Below, piece by piece: positions 53,780-64,000 of a stretch of DNA of 64,000 nt (within the stretch, counting starts at the first letter, position 1; each line of letters starts with the position of its first letter). A program made the translations under genes and the position numbers. Under the pieces are notes generated by a model. That model had not been told where the DNA came from, did not search any database, and saw nothing but the letters and a program-made list of their open reading frames with translations. Source of the DNA: Xiphydria camelus (lineage: Eukaryota; Arthropoda; Insecta; Hymenoptera; Xiphydriidae). Location of the stretch: NCBI GenBank assembly GCA_963678675.1, contig OY783200.1, positions 5,220,501 through 5,284,500 of the forward strand, read 5' to 3'.

Positions 53780-54560
53780 AATAAAGCGTACACCCCCTCC
53801 CCCCGCCCTGCCGACGAAGTAACCGCATCCAACGTCGCGTCGGACTGCAGGCACGGCTCCAAATTGCCCGGCTCCGCGCGCCCTCCCCTCCATCCCCTTC
53901 CCATCCGCGCGGATATATAAATTCGCGGAACGCATAGCCCAGGAATTCTCATCCGCGAGGAGGAGGGAGGGTGGAACAAAAGCCGCGACTTATTCGCGAG
54001 AGCGCGGACGAACGTTCGACGTTCAATTATTTCGGCCGGGCTGCGGAACGCGCGCGCGCGCGCGCGCGGGGGTGGAAGTTAAATAGAGGCGTCCGTCCGG
54101 CGGCGGGGTGGATCCGGCCTGATAAATTTCTTTCGTGGAACGTTTCGAATGTGAAGAGGGTAGCTTTCTCTCGCTCCTGCGAGCGGTGGCGAGTCTGTGC
54201 GATGGTAGGTAAGGGGTTCGACGAGGGGGTGAGGAGAATTCCGGAAGCGAGGCATTATTCCGGTTGCATCCTTCGAGGGGGGATCGCCGGGCCAATAGAG
54301 GGGTCTTTGTATACCGTCGGGACAATCGGGGATTCCATCGTCCTCCCCCGTTTCTTCCGAAAAAAAGCGACGAATTTTTGTTCGTTGCGGGAATAATACG
54401 ATCGGGGCGAATAAGGATAACGATTGGCGATCGTACTGTCTGCAAATACCCATATCCTCTTCGGAGCCATGTAACATAAATGTGTGCAATTTTGATTTGG
54501 TTAGCTTAGCGCGCCATCTAGGTTATTATTATATATTATTGTTGCCTCACACTTTCGGAT
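53061..54560. other. GC-rich segment with a long (CT)n tract
   Basis: It includes (CT)n at 53719-53778 and (CG)n at about 54049-54068. The many ORFs here (up to 233 residues on the minus strand) run through the (CT)n tract as (RE)n or (LS)n and overlap on both strands. None is credible. Confidence 0.45.
53719..53778. repeat. (CT)n microsatellite, about 60 bp
   Basis: About 29 uninterrupted CT units, the longest simple repeat in the window. It is expected to be length-polymorphic. Confidence 0.95.
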
Positions 54561-54699
54561 GGTGAACGGACCATCACGCATAGGGAGTTATCGTGCTAAA
54601 TTCAATTTGCGCAAACGGTAAGGTCAAACAGTGACTTTCAATGTTTTGTACACAAATATGTACCGAGGGTCCGAAGAAGATATAGGAATTGTCGATATC

Positions 54700-55590
54700 T
54701 CGCCAAAAACTCAATTAGGCTTAATAGTACTGGCCAACGCTCTAGTTTTACAGTTGGCCCAATATTGGTCCACTTCGATCCCCTTGTTGGTCCCATATCG
54801 GTCCATTTGTTTTGCCAATGTTGACAAGTTGTATTGGCTCGATATTGACGGAACAACTGGACCAATCTCAGTCCAACATTGCTGCCAAACGTTGGCGAAA
54901 CAATCAGGCCAATACTGGCAAAAGGACTGAGCTAAATATCGTACCGATATTGAGGCCAAGCGTCGGCAGTTTCTCGGCATAACAAAATCGACCCGTTATT
55001 GGCAAACAAACTGAGTCAATATTAGAATAACATTATTGCCAAGCGTCGGCAGAACCATTAGGCCAACACTGGCAAAACAACTAAGCCAATACCGTACCGA
55101 TATTGCCGTCAAGCATCAGCAGTTTCTCGGCATAATAATCGGCCCGACACTGGCAAAACAACTGGGCCAATGTTGGAACAATATTATTGCCTGGCATTGG
55201 CGAAACCGTTGAGCTAATATTGGCAAAACAACTAAGCCATTATTGTACCGATATTTCTGCCACTCATAGGCAGTTTCGATCTTGGTACTGTTATCGGCCT
55301 GATTCTGGCAAAACAATTAGTGATTAATATCGGGCCAATATTGAACGTAAATGTTGACCAATATTGTCAGTGAATATTGACCAACATTTGCAATGAACGT
55401 CGGCCAATATTGGCAGTGAATGCTAGTCAACATTGGTTATGAGTATCGATTAATATTGGCCGAAAATACCGAATAAATATCGGCCAAATTAGAAATACCA
55501 GTACTGGTTAACACCGTCGGGCCGATATCCAGTATTGTTTGCCGGTACTAGCCCAATATTGGTCCAACCGTCAATTCCTACATGAGTACC
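54700..55590. repeat. CCAATATTGG-type array, locus 3
   Basis: GGCCAATA(T/C)TGGCAAAACAA and related 25-60-bp motifs recur throughout (54890-55470). A longer direct repeat is visible: ATTG(C/A)CAAGCGTCGGCAG and CGATATTG strings at about 54950, 55040 and 55100. The right edge (GGTCCAACCGTCAATTCC) is the inverse of the left edge of locus 1. Confidence 0.75.
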
Positions 55591-56428
55591 TATACGAGAA
55601 AACGCGCCGCGATTCACCGAGAGAAACAAGCGAACCGAGCGGCTTTTGCTCCCCGCGAGGACGGGGGTTGTTTTTCTTCCCCTGCGGTCCGATTTCCAGT
55701 TCTGCTCTGCTCCCCCTCCGCGCCGCGTCGCGGAGTTCGCCGAGCGTCGATACATGAATGATACATGAACGTCTTCGGACCGGGCGCGCCATTAGCGGAA
55801 AATCGTCCGCGTGCGGCCCCGTTTGCATAATGTTACGTAAAATGACAATCAGTCTCCGGGCGCGGTTCAACGCTAAGCCCCCGCCACCCCTTTTCGTTCC
55901 CCATGCAAATTCGAAAAATAAGAGCGCCGACGCGCGCGCTCTCCCAGGGACGCGCATCCTTAGCAGTTTAGAATTAGATTTTCTAGCCAGCGCGGGCGCC
56001 GGGAGCTTTAATTTTTACTCTTTGCGCTTTTAAAGGATTTTCCACGAGTTTTCCCTGCATAATGCAAATTTCCCTGGGCTGCCATCCGTCTATTCCGCTT
56101 CGTAAATACGCGCCGCGGAGTCTGTATAACTCGGCCCGCTGCAACCCCCGTCGCCTCTCGAACTTGCACCCCTGACGCGCGATCATCGTCGCTGATAAGA
56201 CGCGCGAAAACTCGATTCCCTCCCCTCCCTCTCCACCGTTTCGGCCTGCGGAACTGTATTAAACCTTCGACGACTCGACGAGAGATTTAAGAAACGGAGA
56301 TGGTATCGGAGAGAGCTTCGGCGGTGCCGGTGCTCTCCCCTCGAAAGACGCATACATCCCCGAGTGACGCTATTACTTCCCGCGCCGAGAAGACAATTTA
56401 TTAATATGTAGTTAATAAATGTAATTTT
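55591..56428. other. GC-rich unique segment, no gene recognised
   Basis: Overlapping frames of 66-128 residues occur on both strands. No domain or exon is supported. Confidence 0.35.
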
Positions 56429-56699
56429 AAATACGGCGAAATAAATATTTCGTTAGAACAAGAAAATATATATTGATTATTAAGATATTTATTTCATTGC
56501 AATCATTGCTTCAAAGGACTTAATTGTACCAAATAAATATTGTAACGGTTAATGAAAAAATATTCCATTTTCCTTTTTCTCGTTATTTTATTCATTATTT
56601 TCATTTTTATTATTTTATTAATTCCTATTAAATAGCCATTTATGTAATTTAAAATGGTTCTTTATTTGATTCAGTAAAATGTTTATTTCGCCATATTCA
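56429..56699. mobile_element. Short TIR element with GGCGAAATAAA ends
   Basis: The left end ATACGGCGAAATAAATATTT and the right end in reverse (ATATGGCGAAATAAACATTTT in part) are inverted repeats about 20 bp long around an AT-rich interior. The duplication is unclear. It is the only AT-rich island in this GC-rich stretch. Confidence 0.65.
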
Positions 56700-57366
56700 A
56701 ACACACATTTATCAGCTACAAATGAACTGTTTTCTCAGAACGGCGAAGCCCTGCGCACCCACCACAGTCCAACTATCGAGGCAGGATTTAAATAATCGAT
56801 GGAAATCGCGCGAAGCTCGCCTGTCGGTGGCGTAAAATAACGGCCTCTCCCCGGGGAGAAGCCGTCGTCGGTCGGCTGCAGCGTCTCGCGAACGAAGAGG
56901 TATTTAATCAACGAGCTTTTTATATCGGAAAGAAAGTTCTCCCGGAGTTTGATAGTAAACAGACAATGGACGCGGGACGACGTCGCGTCCCTCCCGGACG
57001 ACGGTGCGAAGAGGGAGAGGGTGGCATTAAAAAGTTTGTTCGATTTTACCGCCCGTTACTAAACTCGATTCGAAACGGCTTATGTAAATTGCTTATTATA
57101 TGAGCACGCGGCGTTTTAGAGATTTTATCGCGACGCCGAGGGGTGGTGAGAGAGAGAGAGAGAGGGGATGGAGGGAGGAAACCGGGACGCCTTTTAATTG
57201 GTATGTAAATTGCGCTCGCTCGACGCTTTCCTACTCCCGAATGCGCGACTCTCTCGTCCCGTTATTTATAGACGTTCGTCGAAGGTTTCCAGGGAAAATG
57301 TTACGTCGATGCGCCGCGAGAGGGAGTCGCCCTTGCTTCCTTCGGAAAAACGAGTCCGGGAGCTGC
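56700..57366. other. GC-rich unique segment, no gene recognised
   Basis: Short (GA)n near 57147-57165. No exon supported. Confidence 0.35.
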
Positions 57367-57827
57367 TTAAGGATGCTATTCCGGTTGATGATAGCCACTA
57401 CGTTTCACATGCACTCTTACGTGCAGAGTCTATCTGGATAATGAACATCAGGTAGTATGATAATAGTAAGAATTTAGATCTATTCTCATTTCCGAATAAA
57501 AATTATTTTACTGACGAATTATCCGGTAAAGGAGACCATCAAATTGTCACATGTGGTCTCCACTTTTCACGGTAAACTATTGCAGTCCGGTAATTAATGA
57601 TTCGTTCACTCTGGGGAGTTTCCTAGGAACTTTTTGAGAAGTTGTTTAAATTAAAGAAATATTTATTAACAAAACTAAGACCACATATGCCAATTTGAGG
57701 GTCTCCTCTTTCGAAAAAGCCATGATTCGTCAGCGAAACATTTTTTATCTGGAAGTGAGAATGGGTATAAAATCTAGGGGAAAAGTGGCGGCTTCTCTGG
57801 TGAATTTAACTAGGACAGAATCCTTAA
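57367..57827. mobile_element. TTAA-flanked element TTAA-5, copy 2 (opposite orientation)
   Basis: TTAA at 57367-57370 and 57824-57827. The right end in reverse reads GGATTCTGTCCTAGT, matching the left end of 27450-27913. It shares with that copy, inverted, CCGGTAATTAATGATT-like, CATGTGGTC and TGCAGAGTCTATCTGG strings. TTAATAAAT-type sequence lies near the middle. Confidence 0.75.
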
Positions 57828-58600
57828 GGCGGCTCAAAAAGGTTCGAGGAGCTTCTTCGCATCGATCCGTAATAATTTTAATTCTTCTCGAACGAACTTG
57901 TACACTATTCCAAATTAGAGGTGGGCCAAGAGTAACTAATAAACTGTTGGTACTTTTAGTCCATCGAATTGTCAGTGTTGAATTGTACCTACTCTCATTG
58001 GCAGTACGATATTCTTCACCAAAAACACCAGTTATTACTGCCACATGTTAACCTAATTTAACTATCAGAAATGACTATAAAGTCTTCTAGTTAGTTTTAG
58101 CACAACGTTAATTTACACTAGTGCACTATAGTGACCTAATTCTTGCAATACACTTCATGGTAACTTTATTACATTTAACTCTAAGATTTGGTTGAAATCA
58201 CGCTTTTTTGTTCTCAGTGTAGTCACGTGCAGATATTTCCGATTGTAGGACGTTTTTCTCCTAGAAAATCATTGTTTTCACATTGTTTCTACTCAATAAA
58301 GGGTTCGTATGTCCGTTTATATTACCAATTTGTACAAAAATTTATACAAACAAATTTTTAGCAAGATACCGACATTTTCCGACGGATGATCTACTTTGCA
58401 TGACGTACAGATGCATGACCAGATGTTTTGGGCTCCATTTTTGAACTCACAGATACACACATACTACTGCACGTCAAACGTTGTCGCCACATCGCACGAA
58501 GAACATACTTTAGAGTGTTACTGTACTTCAGTGGACTAACTTTTAGCAGGGAAAAAGCCCCTGTACCGCTCGAGAAACCCCCCTTAAGATGGTCTGTAAT
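57828..58600. other. Mixed segment, unclassified
   Basis: A CTCAGTG-like transposon terminus (GTTCTCAGTG, about 58211-58220) suggests an old TIR-F-type end, but the other end is not found. No gene. Confidence 0.3.
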
Positions 58601-59240
58601 TTACAATTTATATCGGTAAAACAGTGCTCTGCCGATAAAACAGTCGCGTCCCTCATCCGCCTTAACGTACGCTTTCCCCGAAACGCGTAGAAAAGAAAAA
58701 TGATCCGTTCTCGCTTCCTCTCCCAGCTGACGCCGATCTCCACATTTATTCCCGCCCCCGCGACTCCTCCCGCAGTGGCAATCGGGGCGCCAAAAATACG
58801 GCAAACTCGGAGACATCGCGTCTCCGACCAGGCGTCTTCCGAATCCCCGAAAGGTGCCCCGCGAGGGCACCGCGTCGCGCGATTCCGCGACTCCGCGTCT
58901 GCGGGAGATAGGAAGAGCGAGATACAATCAAAAGTTGCCATGACTACGCGTCCCGTGTCTCTCGGTGTGACGCCCCGCACGCCCCCGGGCTACATCGAGG
59001 AATATAAGGCAAACTTGCGAACAGCCCCGCGATAACGCCGGAGCCTCTTTCAATTACTCGACTACGCGCGCGCGCGCACGCGCGATATGTACGTCCCGGA
59101 GCCAGTCGATGTACTCGCGTGCGCCCAATTAGAGCTGCCACACGACTACGTAAATCAAATTTTGCTTCGTAATAACTTCTCGTTCGCGTGACAATCTGGA
59201 CTCGAAGAGGACTGTTTCTCCACGTGCCGACTTCGCTGCT
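58601..59240. other. GC-rich unique segment, no gene recognised
   Basis: Overlapping frames of 102-145 residues occur on both strands and lack recognisable domains. A short (CG)n lies near 59065-59085. Confidence 0.35.
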
Positions 59241-59259
59241 CCTCCTCCTCACCTCAAAA

Positions 59260-59560
59260 TATGATCATAAATGAATTTCAGGAGGATCGATCAATTTTCA
59301 TCCGAAAGTAATCAAAAGTTGATCAACAATTGATCCAAATATACTTGAGATCGATATTGAATTAAAATGTGACGAAAAACGAATAAAAATGGGATAGAAA
59401 ATGAATCTCAAAATGACAAAAAAAAGGAATATCATTTTCAAATTTAAAGTACACCAATATATGATCAAAAATGGATACAAATTAGATAAAAAATGGACCA
59501 CATTAAGATCACAATATTCTTATTCGTATTTTTAGATCGCAAAGAAAATGTTCTATTTTT
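59260..59560. repeat. AT-rich degenerate short-period repeat
   Basis: Variants of GATCAAAAATGGAT and AAAATGGGATAGAAAATGA recur at roughly 20-bp spacing. Reverse-strand frames here are Phe/Ile/Leu readings of the repeat. Confidence 0.5.
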
Positions 59561-61080
59561 TATCACACTTTGATGAAATCGCTGCCAATTTTTTTTACCT
59601 CGGGAGTACCTCGAAATCACTCGGTACTCCCAGCGGGCAGATCCGCATGAAACGTCAGGGGGAGTTTTAACGATTCCGCCGCAACGAACCGCGCGTTTCC
59701 CCCGCGAAAGAGGTCGTTAAACTGCAGCAGGCCGTGTGTCGGTAGGCGGGCGCGGGGAGCGAGAGCAAGGTGGTGCCGCTGGTACCCACCGATCCGCGTC
59801 TGGCTCTTGTTCCCGCTGAAAAGGTCGAGCGTCTCGGCCGGGGGAAAAAGGGGCAAACGTAAGTTCGCCGGCGAGGGAAAAAAAAAGGAAGGAGAGTAAG
59901 ACGGAAGAAAGGAAAACGAGCGAGGGGGTGGAGAAAGGAGTCGTTAACCGTGCGCGCCTACAGGGGACGGCCTTGACTGGTCGCGAGGCGTTCGCCCTCG
60001 GCTGCCTGGCGAATGGGATCCCCCCGAGAAGGCGCTACGCCGAAACGGCCGAGGCGAAATCACGAGTTTTGCCCGCGCCGCGAACAACGGGGCTGCAACG
60101 AGCTTCCCAGGGGGATTAAAAAGTTGTCGTTGCTCCTCTCGCTCCTTGGAAATTCTCCCCCCCCCCCCGAAGTTTGCCGGTTAAAATTTCGCGCAGTGCA
60201 ATTCGAGAGGGAATCACCTGGCGTGTCGCGCCATAGCGAGGAGCGCGGACCGGAGGTGGAGGGGGGGCGGTAGGAGGCAGACCCGGAGGAAAGAAAAGCG
60301 CGCGAGAGAGGAGCGCGCTTCGAGCCGCGCGGAGCACTCGAAGAGATTTAGTGCTCGTCCGAGCGAAGCACTCGAGGAGGAGGTTACGTCGTCGTCGACC
60401 CTCCTCTTGGCGCGCGGATCGATAACGAGTCTCGAGTTTCCGACGCACTCGTACCACCCCCGCCGCGCGCCCGGTGCGAGCTGAACGCGCCGCGGTCTCC
60501 CGCGGCCTGCGAGAATTCGGGATTCGCGAATTCGCCGGATCCCGCGGTTCCGACTACGGTGCAGGGCGGGGGGGGGGGGGGGCAAGTGTCGGCGCCAGAG
60601 GGGTGCGACGCGCGAGTGTAAAAAATGTATATGCCGTCCTCCCCCGCGCCGCGCAGCTCGGCCCGACTGCGCGCGACGGGAGGCGAAAGCTCTTCGGTAA
60701 ATCCAGCTTAAAGCAGCTGTGTAAACGTTGACCTATATTACAATCACGGCACCCGGGTGTACACCGGCTACGGAGTAACTATCCACGTACGCCGGGCCGC
60801 CCTCGCCCCCTGCGGCGCGGGCGCACTCGAAATGAGGTGCGGGGAGGGGGCGGCGCGCGTCGAGCCCCTTTCGAAGCCCGCTTCGCGCACCCACTCCCCC
60901 CCCCCCTCACCCTCTCACTCGACGCGAGGTGTAGAGCACTCGGATCGTTTTCTTTCGGCCCGGAAGTAAAGCCGACGCGCGCGCGCGCGACTCGACTTTT
61001 TAACGAGCGTGCGCGTGGCACGTCCGAGGGGTGGGGTGGGTCGTGGAGGAAAAAATGAGTCGAGCACGAGGCGTGCCGAT
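59561..61080. other. GC-rich segment with poly-G/C tracts, no gene recognised
   Basis: Poly-C near 60159-60169 and 60896-60907, and poly-G at 60568-60582. Frames overlap on both strands and are Arg/Pro/Gly-rich. No splice-consistent exon. Confidence 0.4.
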
Positions 61081-61273
61081 TTTCAGTTCTTTATGGATAG
61101 GGGAACCTAACCAATGGATGAGCTTTTAAGCAGACGATAAAATACAGTAGATGGACAGAACTTTGTATTTGAAAAGCATTGAAGTGATCATTTACCGTAG
61201 CTGTTCGTCTATTTGGTATACAGTAAAAAAGTGGTATTGATTTTTAACACCATTTCATCGACATGGACCTATA

Positions 61274-62252
61274 CCGGGTGTTCGCATCCAGGCTTCGAGA
61301 CTGGGTGGAGCTTAATTCAAATGTGCCGCATACACGGACCAATGGTGGCCCTGCCGTCAGTACGGCCATCTATTGATCGGTAACCGAACTGCGTAGATCT
61401 CGAGGCGCCGAAATTATCGACGTCTAATCGAGCAATGAAACCTGTCAATAAAATGTCAACATAACCAAACAATCATATCCTGTACCTGCTCAGTGACTCA
61501 GTTGTCGTTTGTGTTCGCCAAATACGTATCTGCTGCGAAGTTAATAAGTGACTTCAGGACGAATTAATTTTCAATTCTAAAATTAAGAATGCCCATTTCT
61601 ACGTTACTCTGGAGATACGCGTACACCTACGCGTTCGCAACACTCTACCTCCAGGGTAACGCGGAAATGGGTATTCTTACCTTTAGGGGTTAAGAATGTC
61701 CAAAATTAACCCATAAAAGCCTGAATTTTATTTTTGTTAGTGTTTTACATTCAAGGAAATTTTATCACATCCTAGGTTAATCTACATCCGGATGTTGACT
61801 AAATAAGTTTCCCTGCATAGACACACATGTATTCAACTAGGTTTTGAGGGTTCTCTACCTTCTGGCACCAAGGCAGGCAAAATAACAACTTTTTTTAGGC
61901 GAAGGTTAAACGTGCCATATATGGAACGCTTGGTTATAATGGGTTAATTCGTCTTTGTCATTTCTGAAGTCACTCGTCAACTTACGCACTGGCAAGGCGT
62001 ATTTAGATAACACGAACAACCACTGAGTCACTGAGTATGTACAGGTTATGATTTGCGGTTATGTTGAGATTTATCGACAAGTTGCAATGCTCGATTAGAA
62101 GTCGATAATTTCAGTGCCTCGAGATCTATGCAGTTCGGTTACCGATCAATAGATGGCCGTACTGACGACAGAGCCACTATCTATTGGTCCGCATATGAGG
62201 CGTAGTAGAATTAAGCGCCACCCAGTCTCGGAACCTGGGCGTGAACACCAAG
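61274..62252. mobile_element. Large fold-back element nested in TIR-Z, TATA duplication
   Basis: 979 bp with TATA on both sides (61270-61273 and 62253-62256). The arms of about 290 bp are diverged inverted copies: the left arm has GAGACTGGGTGG, GCCATCTATTGATCGGTAACC and GAAATTATCGAC, and the right arm has their inverses. The loop holds a second hairpin (61577-61686). No coding frame. Confidence 0.8.
61577..61686. repeat. Inner hairpin inside the fold-back element
   Basis: The left arm 61577-61614 (with AAGAATGCCCATTTCTACG) pairs with 61649-61686 (with CGGAAATGGGTATTCTT) around a 34-base loop. It may be a separate insertion or part of the element's core. Confidence 0.7.
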
Positions 62253-62919
62253 TATATACCACATCTAATGTCTCATACCATTGTCACCTAATACCAAAAA
62301 AGCGGTCCACACCGCAGAATTTTTTACAATGTAGGTTACCCTAGTAGTAATCGCTGAATTCCCCACGGAGGAGGCAGCGATCGCGTAAAGGATTCGCCGT
62401 CGGAGGATCGAGTGCGACTGTGTATACCTATTCACCGAACATATAGACTAGACAAGAAGGGTCACTCCGCGTCGGTACTTTGAATTTTGGACTACAGAGG
62501 CGAGCCGCGTTGCTGGACGCCACATGTTCGGTGTCGACGTTTACGGTACTTCGTGAGCGACTACACCGGGTGGCGAGTAGAAATGAATTTTGAAGTATCG
62601 GTAGAATTTAATTATTTATTAAACGGTTCAATCGAATTTTACTTTTGTTAAAATAAGACTATATAATGTTATTAGTTCCCTTAAATATAAGCAATGATAT
62701 AATAGAAACAATAGATATTTAAAACCTCAAAAGAAATAGTGTTTAATAACGTATATATAATATAATACAACAGGTATATACATAAAAATACAACGGTAGT
62801 TGAATTTTGAACGAAAATAATTTTAACAGAAGTCCAAAATTATTATATTTAAAGCACCCCGCAGGAATAATACTATGCAATTAACGTCACCAATCAACCA
62901 TAATAATTGTGTTTCATTA

Positions 62920-63225
62920 TTAACCGCTTAACTTAAAAGCCCGAGATAACTCGGGCTTTTAATTCTTGCATAAACTTAAAAGCCCGAAAATACTGGTGTA
63001 TCATGAAAATATCCTGTTTATAATTGTTTCCCTAAATACGAGTATACTCGGAATTTTAATATAACCTTCCTTGAATATTATTTAATTACCCCTTGCATTA
63101 ATTAATTAGTGACATTATTGTTTGCAATAATCTATATTCATAATAAAGTTTGAAATTTAGCAATTAAAAAAATTGGAAAAATATGGACAACGTTTTACAA
63201 AATAATTGTTAAATTAACCGGTTAA
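62920..63225. mobile_element. TTAA-flanked element TTAA-8, nested in U
   Basis: TTAA at 62920-62923 and 63222-63225. The inverted ends read CCGCTTAACTTAAAAG and, from the right, CCGGTTAATTTAACAA. It carries the perfect hairpin at 62933-62962 just inside its left end. 306 bp, AT-rich. Confidence 0.65.
62933..62962. repeat. Perfect 13-bp-arm hairpin
   Basis: TTAAAAGCCCGAG, a four-base ATAA loop, then CTCGGGCTTTTAA. A third partial arm (CTTAAAAGCCCG) follows at about 62985. It looks like an intrinsic terminator but lies in a eukaryotic transposon, so it is read as a subterminal palindrome. Confidence 0.85.
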
Positions 63226-63427
63226 ACACACCGGTATAGTTATCCGATCGTCAATGCCCCCGCGCGATATGTACGACACCCCGTATAAGACTTCCGCCAC
63301 CGCGCGCGCTAAAAATACCCCAAAATCTCCCAAAAAAGAGTGGCGACAGAGAGTAAGCGAGACAAGCAACACTGGGGGCGTGGCTTAGAGTGACCCTTCT
63401 TGTCTAGTCTATGTTCGGTGACCTATT

Positions 63428-64000
63428 GTACCATCGCTTATTCCTAGCCTCTTCGCGAAGCGTGGCCACATTCGGACGTGCGCCGCGGCAGCCTCGAGTT
63501 CTTAGAGACCCGTAAATCCTTTAAGTGTCTCCCGCTCTCTTACCGACCTCCCGCGCGTCCCGACCCTCGCCACTACAAACGCCCTCTCGGATTCGAACTC
63601 TGAGAGGGACTCGGGGAGGACGAGTGTCGTACCAACCATTTCTCTTTGGCCCCGCGCGAGCGCCCAGTCTCGTCCTCTCGAAAGATTAGACGATAGTCAT
63701 CTCCATGATGGAAGGGCGAAGATGGAAGCGCGACCCTCTCGCCGAAGTAAAAGCGCGAGACGGCGCGCTATCGATCTCGCGCCGGGAGAGAGAGAGAGAA
63801 TTTACTTCTGCGTGTGTGTGTCGGCCGCGACGCGCGAGACGTATCGGCCGCGCAATTTCGGGGATAGGTGTGCCTACCTCGTTACTCGCGTGAAAAGGGA
63901 GGAATCGCTCCTCTGAGGATCGCGCGGCGTCTCGTTGTCTATGCACGCGTTTAACCCTTGAGGTTCTAAAAACCTCAGAAATTTGTGAAAAAAGGCAACC
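63428..64000. other. GC-rich segment; possible TTAA element start at the edge
   Basis: No gene recognised. Near the window end TTAA (63951-63954) is followed by CCCTTGAGGTTC, resembling the CCCTTCGTCACTC start of TTAA-4. A small hairpin TGAGGTT..AACCTCA follows. The other end would lie outside the window. Confidence 0.3.

Larger units (their letters stand above)
61219..62333. mobile_element. TIR-Z element, split by a fold-back element
   Basis: The left part starts TACAGTAAAAAAGTGGTATT and carries CATGGACCTATA. The right part carries TATACCACATCTAATG and ends CCGCAGAATTTTTTACAATG. Removing 61274-62252 restores an element like the intact copy at 43638-43796, with the break in CCTATATACC. Confidence 0.8.
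62433..63420. mobile_element. Element U: long inverted ends and a 7-bp duplication
   Basis: ACCTATT stands exactly on both sides (62426-62432 and 63421-63427). The ends of about 33 bp begin CACCGAACATATAGACTAGA and, from the right, CACCGAACATAGACTAGAC, both running into AAGAAGGGTCACT. The interior is AT-rich, has no transposase frame, and contains the TTAA-8 insertion. A 7-bp duplication does not fit the commonest insect superfamilies, so I leave it unassigned. Confidence 0.85.

Noticed and set aside
53234..53935. A 233-codon minus frame
   Set aside because: It is built around the (CT)n microsatellite, giving a long (RE)n run, and other frames are equally open.
62933..62962. Bacterial intrinsic terminator or contamination
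   Set aside because: The hairpin lies inside nested TIR elements with clean eukaryotic-type duplications. No bacterial genes surround it.
1..64000. tRNA, rRNA or snRNA genes
   Set aside because: I looked for B-box-like GGTTCGAATCC strings and cloverleaf spacing and found none. A covariance-model scan would settle this.

Overview
This is nuclear DNA of an insect, most likely a hymenopteran such as an ant. That assignment is inference. It rests on one spliced MADF/BESS-type gene with short GT-AG introns, on CpG-rich unique segments alternating with AT-rich inserted elements, and on many short non-autonomous DNA transposons, including many TTAA-flanked ones. Nothing points to bacterial or viral DNA: no operons, no ribosome binding sites, no CRISPR array and no long credible single-exon ORFs.

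Genes are sparse. The only gene I can rebuild with confidence is a four-exon, 298-residue MADF-BESS protein at 31355-33193 (+). Every splice junction agrees in phase. It has an N-terminal MADF domain, a Q/S-rich acidic linker, an AT-hook-like basic patch and a C-terminal BESS motif, so it is probably a DNA-binding regulator. A second, much weaker candidate is a possible first coding exon at 39165-39329 (+). Two transposase remnants are visible: a C-terminal tail at about 30363-30437 (+) and an N-terminal plus CxxC fragment at 52554-52791 (-).

Most of the window is repeats. (1) Eight families of TTAA-flanked elements lie at 550-1202, 1199-1444, 10533-11456, 11453-12035, 26178-26565, 27450-27913, 27910-28465, 48387-49123, 57367-57827 and 62920-63225. 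Three pairs abut and share one TTAA. (2) TA-flanked or TIR families occur in several copies. TIR-A begins CACTGTAAA, TIR-D carries GACTGGTACCAG, TIR-F and TIR-Y end in CACTGAGA, and there are also TIR-G, TIR-X and TIR-Z. (3) Large fold-back elements lie at 15000-15438, 16408-17002, 24395-24918, 37786-38691 and 61274-62252. (4) Two AT-rich palindromic arrays (33252-34440 and 40836-42670) act as landing pads for at least seven kinds of short element. (5) Tandem or minisatellite arrays lie at about 1986-2865, 3743-4750, 5970-7060, 8607-9620, 12688-13575, 21508-21820, 25165-25700, 35310-36170, 44994-45905, 46742-47530 and 54700-55590.

Between these lie GC- and CpG-rich segments, some over 1 kb, with (GA)n, (CT)n, (CG)n and poly-G/C tracts. 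They have few stop codons on either strand, so they give many spurious ORFs, and I see no convincing gene in them. Nested insertions give a relative chronology in several places: TTAA-4 inside TIR-D, an AATTG-flanked palindrome inside TIR-D, W inside TIR-A, TIR-Y inside TIR-X, a fold-back inside TIR-Z, and TTAA-8 inside an element with a 7-bp duplication.
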